14,576 nt of DNA from Actinomycetes bacterium (GTDB lineage Bacteria > Actinomycetota > Actinomycetes > Actinomycetales > Cellulomonadaceae): positions 1 through 14,576 of the forward strand of contig JAEXPS010000154.1 in assembly GCA_023438885.1 (NCBI GenBank), in the 5' to 3' direction. The position numbers were made by a program, and so were the translations under genes. Below, in pieces: positions 6,957 to 13,281 of this stretch; the first letter of the stretch is position 1, and every line of letters begins with the position of its first letter. The notes under the pieces are model-generated. The model saw only the letters and a list, made by a program, of their open reading frames with translations. It made no database searches and was not told the DNA's origin.

Positions 6957-7721
6957 TCAGCGGGTGAGCCAGCCGCCGTCGACCGCCAGGATCGCGCCGT
7001 GGGCGTAGTCGGAGGCGGCCGAGGCGAGGTAGACCACCGCGCCCTTCAGGTCCTCGGGCGTGCCCCACCGCCCGGCAGGGATCCGGTCGACGATCGAACG
7101 CTCGCGCTGCTCGTCGGCCCGGATCGGCGCGGTGTTGTCGGTGGCGAAGTACCCCGGGGCGATCGCGTTGACGTTGACGCCGTGCTTCGCCCACTCGTTG
7201 GCGAGCGACCGCGTGATGCCGGCGACGCCGCTCTTGGCCGCGGCGTAGGAGGGCACGAGGATGCCACCCTGGAAGGAGAGCATCGAGGCGACGTTGACGA
7301 TCTTGCCGTGGCCCTGGGCCACCATCACCTTGCCGGCCGCCTGGGACAGGAAGAACACGGCCTTGAGGTTGATGTCCAGCACGTCGTCCCAGTCGGCCTC
7401 GGAGAACTCGAGGGCGGGGGAGCGGCGGATGATGCCCGCGTTGTTGACCAGGACGTCCAGCCCGCCCAGCGCGGTGCTCACCTGGGCGACGACGCCGTCG
7501 AGGTCGGCCGGCGTGGCGGCGAGGAGGTCGCAGGTCACCTGGTGGGTCCGGCGTCCGAGCGCCTCGATCTTCTCGGCGGTCTCGGTGCACCCGGTGCGGT
7601 CCAGGAGGGCGACGTCCGCGCCGGCCTCCGCCAGCGCGAGGGCGTAGCCCTGGCCCAGGCCGCGGCTGGCGCCCGTGACGAGGGCGACCTTCCCGTCGAG
7701 ACGGAAGCGGTCGAGGATCAT
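6957..7721 (-). CDS. kduD: 2-dehydro-3-deoxy-D-gluconate 5-dehydrogenase
   Basis: An NAD(P)-dependent short-chain dehydrogenase that reduces 2,5-diketo-3-deoxygluconate to KDG. The 254 residues are standard for the family. The cofactor glycine motif TGASRGLG is at 16-23 and NNAG at 93-96. The catalytic residues are S146, Y159 and K163 in SYAAAKSG. Segments NVASMLSFQGG (143-153), NEWAKHGVNVNAIAPGY and DRIPAGRWG (212-220), and the C-terminus VDGGWLTR, closely resemble E. coli KduD as I remember it, so this is more specific than a generic SDR call. The gene starts at an ATGA overlap with the kduI stop, with AAGGAG at 7727-7732, and is followed 7 bp later by the GH2 gene. The open frame continues upstream into kduI, but the ribosome binding site and homology support this ATG. 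Confidence 0.93.
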   Translation of the reverse strand: MILDRFRLDGKVALVTGASRGLGQGYALALAEAGADVALLDRTGCTETAEKIEALGRRTHQVTCDLLAATPADLDGVVAQVSTALGGLDVLVNNAGIIRRSPALEFSEADWDDVLDINLKAVFFLSQAAGKVMVAQGHGKIVNVASMLSFQGGILVPSYAAAKSGVAGITRSLANEWAKHGVNVNAIAPGYFATDNTAPIRADEQRERSIVDRIPAGRWGTPEDLKGAVVYLASAASDYAHGAILAVDGGWLTR

Positions 7722-8536
7722 GCGAGCTCCTTGGGGTCGACGGCGACGACGTCGCCGTAGTCGATGTTCTCGCCGGCCATGGCCCAGACGAACGAGTAGG
7801 CAGCGGTGGCGGAGGCGCAGTGGATGGACCACGGCGGGGAGACCACCACGTCGCGGTCGTGCAGCAGCAGCTGACGCGTGCTCGTCGGCTCGCCCATCAG
7901 GTGCACCAGCACGCCGTCGCCGAGGCCGCTGTACAGGTACACCTCGGTGCGGCGGTTGTGGACGTGCGGCGGCATCGTGTTCCAGACGCTGCCGGGCTCC
8001 AGGGTGGTGATGCCCAGCACCAGCTGGTTGGACTCGATGCCGTCCGCGTGCACGTACTTGCGGATGGTGCGGTGGTTCGACTGCTCGGCGGAGCCGAGCT
8101 CGACGGCCACCACCTCGTCGCGGCTGGCGAGCGAGGGCGCGCACGCCCGGTGGGCCGGCGCGGAGACGAGGTACACCGCGCCCGAGCCGGCCACGGTGAT
8201 CTCGCGCGTGCCCATGGGCAGGTAGAGCACGTCCTGGGGGCCGACCGGGTACGCCGTGCCGTCGGCCGTGACCTGCACCGCGCCGTCGATGCCGACGATC
8301 GCGAGCTCGCGGCGCTCGAGGAGGTACGCGGCGCGGATCTCCTCGGGGGCGGTCAGCGCCACGGGGGTGCCGCCGACCACGACGCCGCCGACGAGCATCC
8401 GGTCGTCGTGTGCGTAGCCCCAGCTGACCTCACCGGTGGTGAACAGCCCGGACAGCACGAACCGGTCGCGCAGCTGCGCGCCGTCGAGGCGGCCGACGTC
8501 GTCGGGGTGCGTGCTCCAGAGGCGGGTGACGGACAT
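7718..8536 (-). CDS. kduI: 5-keto-4-deoxyuronate isomerase (DKI isomerase)
   Basis: Isomerises 4-deoxy-L-threo-5-hexosulose uronate, the ring-opened form of unsaturated uronic acid, to 2,5-diketo-3-deoxygluconate. The 272-residue bicupin has the zinc site of the family: H191 and H193 in PPHVHNRRTEVY, E198 in the same segment, and H239 in WSIHCAS. These correspond in order and spacing to H196, H198, E203 and H245 of E. coli KduI. The C-terminal half also has FVWAMAGEN at 249-257, a typical family segment. The ATG at 8536 is preceded by AAGGAGA (8542-8548), which overlaps the TAA stop of the FAH gene; 10 bases separate the genes. The TGA stop overlaps the kduD ATG by 4 bases. Its presence is the strongest sign that the operon handles lyase products rather than only saturated uronates. 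Confidence 0.95.
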   Translation of the reverse strand: MSVTRLWSTHPDDVGRLDGAQLRDRFVLSGLFTTGEVSWGYAHDDRMLVGGVVVGGTPVALTAPEEIRAAYLLERRELAIVGIDGAVQVTADGTAYPVGPQDVLYLPMGTREITVAGSGAVYLVSAPAHRACAPSLASRDEVVAVELGSAEQSNHRTIRKYVHADGIESNQLVLGITTLEPGSVWNTMPPHVHNRRTEVYLYSGLGDGVLVHLMGEPTSTRQLLLHDRDVVVSPPWSIHCASATAAYSFVWAMAGENIDYGDVVAVDPKELA

Positions 8537-8546
8537 CGATCTCTCC

Positions 8547-9419
8547 TTACTCGTGGACGGCTCGGGACGGGCTCGCAGCGACCGGGTTGGTCAGCGTGCC
8601 GAGGTGCCCGATGGTGATCGCGACGACGTCGCCGGCCCGCAGGTACCGCTCACCGCGGGCCAGGACGTCGGGCAGCTTCTGCGGTGTGCCGGTGGCGATG
8701 ACGTCGCCGGGCAGCAGGGTCATCACCTGGCTGAGGTAGGCCACGAGGCGTGCGACGGGGAAGACCATCGCGGCCGTGCTGGAGCGCACGGTCACCTCAC
8801 CGTTCAGCGCGAGCTCGACCGTGAGGTCCTGCGGATCACCCACCTCGTCGGCGGTCACCAACGCCGGCCCCAGCGGCCCGAACGTGTCGAACGACTTGCC
8901 GGGGACCCACTGGCTCCCGTGCCGCTGCCAGTCGCGAGCGGAGACGTCGTTGAACGCGGCGTAGCCGGCCACGTGCGCCAGGGCGTCCGACTCGTCGACC
9001 TCGTGGGCGGGGCTCCCGATGATCACCGCGAGCTCGGCCTCGTAGTCGACCTCGTCGGAGGCCCGGGGCAGCAGGATCGGCGCACCCGGCCCGACGATCG
9101 TGTTGATGGTCTTGGCGAAGACGTCCGGGTACTCCGGGTCGTCGATCACCTGGTGGCCCCGGTAGTTGTAGCCGATGCAGACGACCTTGCCGGGGTTCGG
9201 CACCGGTGCCAGCAGCCGCACGTCGGCCGTGTCGACGGTCGCCCGCCCGGGCGGGGTCGCGACCAGCTCGCTCACCCGGCCGAGGAAGCCACCGGCGAGC
9301 AGGCCCACCATGTCCGAGGGGATCGTCGGGTCGGCCGCGGGCAGGTCGAGCAGCCGTGCGTCGTCGAGCAGGGCACCGGTGCGCGAGGACCCCCCGCGCT
9401 CGAACGTCACCAGGCGCAT
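8547..9419 (-). CDS. Fumarylacetoacetate hydrolase (FAH) family protein
   Basis: The 290-residue protein has an N-terminal extension to about residue 70 and then the FAH fold. The catalytic-type segment GYNYRGHQ is at 83-90 with H89. Metal ligands E127, E129 and D158 appear in YEAELAV and FNDVSARD, and GKSFDTFGPLGP is at 174-185. Family members hydrolyse or decarboxylate 2,4-diketo acids, for example fumarylacetoacetate or 2,4-diketo-3-deoxy-L-rhamnonate, or act as oxaloacetate decarboxylases and acylpyruvases. The exact substrate cannot be read from sequence. It sits 4 bp after the GH88 stop and 10 bp before kduI, so it is surely co-expressed with uronate enzymes. A role on a diketo acid from the same pathway, or from a partner sugar such as rhamnose, is inference. 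No good Shine-Dalgarno is visible; coupling to GH88 translation is likely. Confidence 0.87.
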   Translation of the reverse strand: MRLVTFERGGSSRTGALLDDARLLDLPAADPTIPSDMVGLLAGGFLGRVSELVATPPGRATVDTADVRLLAPVPNPGKVVCIGYNYRGHQVIDDPEYPDVFAKTINTIVGPGAPILLPRASDEVDYEAELAVIIGSPAHEVDESDALAHVAGYAAFNDVSARDWQRHGSQWVPGKSFDTFGPLGPALVTADEVGDPQDLTVELALNGEVTVRSSTAAMVFPVARLVAYLSQVMTLLPGDVIATGTPQKLPDVLARGERYLRAGDVVAITIGHLGTLTNPVAASPSRAVHE

Positions 9420-9423
9420 CGGG

Positions 9424-10605
9424 TCACCAGTACAGGGTCCAGTCCGGCCGCACGGTGCGGATCAGCGCCTCCAGGTAGAAGTAGTCGCCCCAGAGGTTGC
9501 CCTCGTCGACACCGGCGTCCGAGTTCCAGTCGTAGACGCCGTGCAGCAGCAGCGCGTTGGACTCCTGGCCGGCCGGCGCGTACGACGTCGCCAGGGAGGC
9601 GAGGATCGCTCCGGCCTTCTCGAGGTAGCGCTCCTTGTCGTCGCCGGCGGGCAGCCAGCCCGCGATCTCGATGAGGCCGCAGACCGCGATCGCCGACGCC
9701 GATGAGTCGCGCGGCTGCTCGTCCCCGTCCGTGAAGTCCAGGTCCCAGAACGCCACCAGGTCGGCCGGCAGGTGGTCCAGGAAGTAGTCCGCGCAGGTCC
9801 GGGCCGCCTCCAGGAAGGACTCGTCCCGGGTGTAGCGGTAGTTCAGCGCGAAGCCGTACGCGCCCCAGGCCTGGCCACGGGCCCAGCAGGAGTCGTCGGC
9901 GAAGCCCTGCTGGGTGGTGCCCCGCAGCGGTTCGCCGGTCTCCGGGTCCCAGTAGAAGGTGTGGAACGTCGAGCCGTCCGGCCGCACGATGCGGTCGCGC
10001 AGCTGCGCCGTGTGGCGCACGGCGGCGGCCGCGTAGCTGTCGTCGCCCGTCACCTCGCTGGCCCAGTAGAGCAGCGGCATGTTCATGAGGGAGTCGATGA
10101 TCGTGCGGCCGCGCTGGTGCGGGTCGGCGAGGTTACCCCAGGCCTGCACGATCCCGGCCGGCTCCAGGAAGCGCGTCATCAGGTGGTCGGCTGCCGCCAG
10201 CGCCGCGACCTTCGCGCGCTCGTCCCCGAGCAGACGCCACGGGGTGACGCAGGACAGCGTGTAGAGGAAGCCCAGGTCATGGGTGTCCAGCTCGATCCCG
10301 CCGTGCACCCGTGCCGCGAAGCTGTCGACGTGGGCCGTGGCCGCGGCGCGGAACTCGTCGTCCCCCGTGGCCTCCCACGCGAGCCAGAGCATCCCTGGGA
10401 CGAAGCTGGTGGTCCAGCCGCGGTTGGCGCCCTCGGGCAGCGTCGCGGTGGCGGGTCGCGGGAGGTAGACGCCTCCGGTCGTCGTGTCGTCGGGGTAGCC
10501 GGCGGCGAAGGCGGCGATGTTGGCCCGCACCGTCGCCAGCGCGGCGGCGAGTCCTCCGCCCGTCGGTGCGGTGATCGGGCTCTCGCCCGCGTGGGTCGAC
10601 GTCAT
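9424..10605 (-). CDS. ugl: Unsaturated glucuronyl hydrolase, GH88 family, intracellular
   Basis: Releases 4,5-unsaturated uronic acid from the non-reducing end of oligosaccharides made by polysaccharide lyases, by hydrating the enol-ether double bond. The 393-residue (alpha/alpha)6-barrel has D110 in THDLGF and D171 in TIIDSLMNMPLL. They are 61 residues apart, as are D88 and D149 of the Bacillus sp. GL1 enzyme. WARGQAWG at 241-248 and NLWGDYFYLEAL at 370-381 are further family segments. No signal peptide is present, so it acts on imported sugars. The chosen ATG has AAGGA at 10616-10620, a spacing of 10. A GTG at 10665, overlapping the preceding stop as GTGA, would add 20 residues without a close Shine-Dalgarno, and is the alternative. 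GH105 is the nearest related family, but the aspartate spacing favours GH88. Confidence 0.92.
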   Translation of the reverse strand: MTSTHAGESPITAPTGGGLAAALATVRANIAAFAAGYPDDTTTGGVYLPRPATATLPEGANRGWTTSFVPGMLWLAWEATGDDEFRAAATAHVDSFAARVHGGIELDTHDLGFLYTLSCVTPWRLLGDERAKVAALAAADHLMTRFLEPAGIVQAWGNLADPHQRGRTIIDSLMNMPLLYWASEVTGDDSYAAAAVRHTAQLRDRIVRPDGSTFHTFYWDPETGEPLRGTTQQGFADDSCWARGQAWGAYGFALNYRYTRDESFLEAARTCADYFLDHLPADLVAFWDLDFTDGDEQPRDSSASAIAVCGLIEIAGWLPAGDDKERYLEKAGAILASLATSYAPAGQESNALLLHGVYDWNSDAGVDEGNLWGDYFYLEALIRTVRPDWTLYW

Positions 10606-10661
10606 GGTTCGTGGGTCCTTGCTGTGCTGCGGTTCGGTCGAGGGGGTGGTGCCGAGCTCCG

Positions 10662-11351
10662 TCACGCGCCTGCCGGGATCTCCCGTACGGGCAGCACGGG
10701 CCGCAGGCTGAAGCGGCTGTTCGCCCAGGCGACGTAGAGGAGCGGTGCCGCTGCCAGTCCCAGCGCCAGGGCCGGCTTGGCGACGAAGGCGGCGACGAGC
10801 AGGCCGATGCTGAAGAACGAGACGGCGGTGAGGTACCAGCGGCGCACGCCGAAGTAGAGCGACACCTTCAGCACGTCCCGCAGCCGCGCGGTCGGCGCCT
10901 CGGCCACGGCCGCCAGGCCGAGCAGACCCGTGGCGACGGCCAGGAGCGCGAGCACGCCGAGCACCGGGACGGCGATACCGCCGAATGCGGTGCCGCGGGC
11001 CCAGACGACGTCGACGACGAGCACGACGACCGCACCGCTCACCGCGGCGCCGACGGCGAACGCCCGGCGGTAGGTCGCCCGCCACGCCCTGCCGAACGTG
11101 CGGATCACCCCGATGGTCGAGTCGTTCGAGTACGCGGAGAACACGGTGAACGCCGCGGCCAGCGCGGGAGCGACCAGGGCGGGGACCAGCGCCACCAGCA
11201 GCGGCCAGGACTGCGCCGTGTCCGTGACCGCCAGGACGGCGAGCAGCGGCAGGAGCGCGACCGCCAGCAGGGCGTTCGTCACGAGCCCGAGGTAGACGAC
11301 CGAGAAGATCGTCGCGTAGCTCTCGTGGTTGAGGCGCCGCACCGCGCTCAC
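10662..11351 (-). CDS. DUF624/YesL-like integral membrane protein
   Basis: A 229-residue protein starting MSAVRRLNHESYATIF, with hydrophobic segments near 15-42, 48-73, 97-117, 125-150, 172-190 and 192-210. A central FRAW-like motif (RTFGRAWRATYRRA, 84-97) and a second amphipathic region around RLRDVLKVSLYFGVRRWYL (157-174) resemble the DUF624 family, whose Bacillus member YesL is encoded beside the rhamnogalacturonan ABC transporter genes. The biochemical role is unknown; the gene seems to travel with carbohydrate ABC importers. The GTG start at 11351 overlaps the stop of the second permease as GTGA, the typical coupled arrangement; no ATG is available near the family-like N-terminus. Its stop is followed 56 bases later by the GH88 ATG. 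Family assignment is moderate because the similarity is partly of hydrophobic pattern. Confidence 0.7.
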   Translation of the reverse strand: MSAVRRLNHESYATIFSVVYLGLVTNALLAVALLPLLAVLAVTDTAQSWPLLVALVPALVAPALAAAFTVFSAYSNDSTIGVIRTFGRAWRATYRRAFAVGAAVSGAVVVLVVDVVWARGTAFGGIAVPVLGVLALLAVATGLLGLAAVAEAPTARLRDVLKVSLYFGVRRWYLTAVSFFSIGLLVAAFVAKPALALGLAAAPLLYVAWANSRFSLRPVLPVREIPAGA

Positions 11352-12253
11352 CCCTTGAGGCCGCTCGTGGCGACACCCTGGACGAAGAACCGCTGGCCGA
11401 GCAGGAAGATCACGGCGATCGGAACCACGGACAGGGTCAGGCCCGTGAACAGCATCGAGTAGTCGGCGTTGTACAGGTCGGTGGTGAACCGCTGCAGACC
11501 CAGCTGCAGCGTCCACAGCTCCGGCGCCCGCAGGTAGAGCAGCGGGCCCAGGTAGTCGTTCCAGGTGTTGACGAAGGTCAGCAGCCCCAGGCTGGCGATC
11601 GCAGGCCCGGCAAGCGGGAGCATGATCCGCCGCCAGATGGCGTACTCGGACAGTCCGTCGATGCGGGCGGCCTCGGACAGCTCCTCGGGAATCGAGTCGA
11701 AGTACTGCTTCATGAGGAACACGCCGAAGGCACCGAACGCCTGCAGCAGGATGATCGACCACAGCGAGTTCACCAGGTGCAGCTTCGAGAAGATGATGAA
11801 CTGCGGGATCATGTACGCCTGCCACGGCACGGCAATGGTGCCGATGTACGTCAGGAAGAGCAGGTCGCGTCCCGGGAACTTCATCCGCGAGAACCCGTAG
11901 GCGGCGAACGACCCGGTGAGCACCTGGAGGAACGTGACGACGACCGACAGGATGATGGTGTTCTTCCACCACGTGGCGATGTCGGACTCGTTCCAGATGT
12001 CGACGTAGTTCTCCCAGCGGAACACCTCGGGGATCCACTTCACCGGAACGGTGAAGATCTCGTTGGGCCCCTTGAGGGAGCTCATCACCATCCAGAAGAA
12101 CGGCAGCAGCACGGCGAAGGCCGCGACGATCAGCGCCACGTAGCCGAGCGCGCGCATCGCACGTTGGCCGGCGGACCGCCGGCCGCGCGGGGCGGCGGAG
12201 CGGGACGGGCCCGTCAGGACCGAGGTGTCGGGGGCGTTGAGGATGGCCATCAT
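11348..12253 (-). CDS. ABC sugar transporter permease, MalG type
   Basis: Second membrane subunit of the importer. The 301 residues include a 35-residue cytoplasmic N-terminus, about six membrane segments (near 36-58, 97-120, 130-155, 163-181, 215-240, 265-288) and the EAA loop EAARIDG...LP at 194-213 that docks to the ATPase. The C-terminus QRFFVQGVATSGLKG is the usual end for MalG-like proteins of the carbohydrate uptake CUT1 group. The ATG at 12253 overlaps the stop of the first permease as ATGA. A second ATG follows immediately at 12250, and GGAG lies 6 bases from that one, so either start is possible (301 or 300 residues). It forms one transporter with the upstream permease and the lipoprotein; the substrate is inferred from the downstream enzymes to be a uronide oligosaccharide. 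Confidence 0.94.
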   Translation of the reverse strand: MMAILNAPDTSVLTGPSRSAAPRGRRSAGQRAMRALGYVALIVAAFAVLLPFFWMVMSSLKGPNEIFTVPVKWIPEVFRWENYVDIWNESDIATWWKNTIILSVVVTFLQVLTGSFAAYGFSRMKFPGRDLLFLTYIGTIAVPWQAYMIPQFIIFSKLHLVNSLWSIILLQAFGAFGVFLMKQYFDSIPEELSEAARIDGLSEYAIWRRIMLPLAGPAIASLGLLTFVNTWNDYLGPLLYLRAPELWTLQLGLQRFTTDLYNADYSMLFTGLTLSVVPIAVIFLLGQRFFVQGVATSGLKG

Positions 12254-13191
12254 GCGCTCCGGCGCTTGTTCACGACGAACTGGAAGATCGTCACGACGAT
12301 GCAGATGAGGAACAGGGCGATCGACACGGCGGAGGCGTAGCCGTACTGGAACTCGACGATGCCCTTCTGCCAGATGTACTGCGAGAGCACGAGCGTCGAC
12401 TGGCCGGGGCCGCCCTGCGTCATCAGCAGGATGATGTCGAACACCTTGAACGAGCCGATCGTCAGCATGACGACGACGAAGAAGGTGGTGGGCCGCAGCG
12501 CGGGAAGGGTGACGCTACGGAATCGCTGCCAGGCATTCGCGCCGTCGATCTTGGCGGCCTCGTACAGCTCTGGCGGGACGGTCTGGAGCCCGGCCAGATA
12601 GATGATCATGTAGTAGCCCATGTTGCGCCACGTCTGCACCAGGACGATCGCGGGCATGGCCCACGTGGCCGACGACGTCCACCCGGGCGGGTCGTCGATG
12701 CCGAGCAGCCCGAGGATCTGGTTGATCGGCCCGTAGTCCGGGCTGAAGAGCATGTTCCACACGATCGCGATCGCGACGATGGACGTGATGTAGGGGAAGA
12801 AGGCGGCGGTGCGGAAGAACGCGACGCCACGCAGCTTGCGGTTCAGCAGCAGTGCCAGACCGAGCGCGACGGCCATCGTCAGCGGGATGTGGATCACCGC
12901 GAAGTAGAAGGTGTTCTTCAGCGCCATGTGGAAGCTGGCGTCGTCGACCAACCGCTTGAAGTTGTCGAGGCCGATGAAGTTGGCCTTGCCGAACACGTCC
13001 CAGTCGGTGAACGCCATGTAGAACAGCCAGACGACGGGGACGAGCGTCAGGGCGGCGAAGCCCAGGAAGTTCGGCAGGATGAACGTCCAGCCGATGAGGC
13101 TGTTGTGGCGCCTCAGCTTGGCGCCAGGTCGTTTGTTCGGCGACGGCGTGCGTGCACCGGTGCTGGCGCCATCCACGGTGATGCTCGCCAT
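12250..13191 (-). CDS. ABC sugar transporter permease, MalF type
   Basis: First membrane subunit of the importer, 313 residues with about six membrane segments (near 34-56, 94-118, 125-147, 180-200, 235-256, 287-308). The large periplasmic insertion of E. coli MalF is absent, as usual in Gram-positive CUT1 permeases. The ATPase-docking loop EAAKIDG...LP is at 211-230, and TQGGPGQSTLVLSQYIW follows as in most family members. The frame stays open to 13263, but AAGGAG at 13199-13204 stands 7 bases before the ATG at 13191, and the upstream part would fall in the hairpin region; the shorter start is chosen. It overlaps the next permease by 4 bases. The 90 bp between it and the binding-protein gene hold a strong hairpin. 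Confidence 0.95.
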   Translation of the reverse strand: MASITVDGASTGARTPSPNKRPGAKLRRHNSLIGWTFILPNFLGFAALTLVPVVWLFYMAFTDWDVFGKANFIGLDNFKRLVDDASFHMALKNTFYFAVIHIPLTMAVALGLALLLNRKLRGVAFFRTAAFFPYITSIVAIAIVWNMLFSPDYGPINQILGLLGIDDPPGWTSSATWAMPAIVLVQTWRNMGYYMIIYLAGLQTVPPELYEAAKIDGANAWQRFRSVTLPALRPTTFFVVVMLTIGSFKVFDIILLMTQGGPGQSTLVLSQYIWQKGIVEFQYGYASAVSIALFLICIVVTIFQFVVNKRRSA

Positions 13192-13198
13192 GGGGCTA

Positions 13199-13204
13199 CT
13201 CCTT
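13199..13204 (-). promoter_or_regulatory. Ribosome binding site deciding the MalF-type permease start
   Basis: AAGGAG on the minus strand, 7 bases before the ATG at 13191. It excludes the longer open frame that begins 72 bases further upstream. Confidence 0.75.
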
Positions 13205-13227
13205 CGTTGCGGGGGCGTGCCGGCCGA

Positions 13228-13264
13228 GGTGGCCGTCCCGGTGGGGGTACGCGGGACGGCCACC
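13228..13264 (-). repeat. Perfect inverted repeat (13-bp stem, 11-base loop) between binding-protein and permease genes
   Basis: The arm at 13228-13240 (GGTGGCCGTCCCG on +) is exactly complementary to the arm at 13252-13264; the loop is 13241-13251. The stem is almost all G-C. No T tract follows on the minus strand, so it is not a classical terminator. It begins 18 bases after the binding-protein stop and ends 37 bases before the permease ATG. In many sugar ABC operons such a hairpin protects the 3' end of the binding-protein message or partly stops transcription, giving more binding protein than permease; this role is inferred here. Confidence 0.8.
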
Positions 13265-13281
13265 CCGTGGTGCGGGGTCTC

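Noticed and set aside
6957..7721. SDR as L-rhamnose-pathway 2-keto-3-deoxyrhamnonate dehydrogenase, paired with the FAH gene
   Set aside because: The sequence carries several KduD-specific segments (SMLSFQGG, DRIPAGRWG, VDGGWLTR) and is coupled to kduI, so KduD is the better call.
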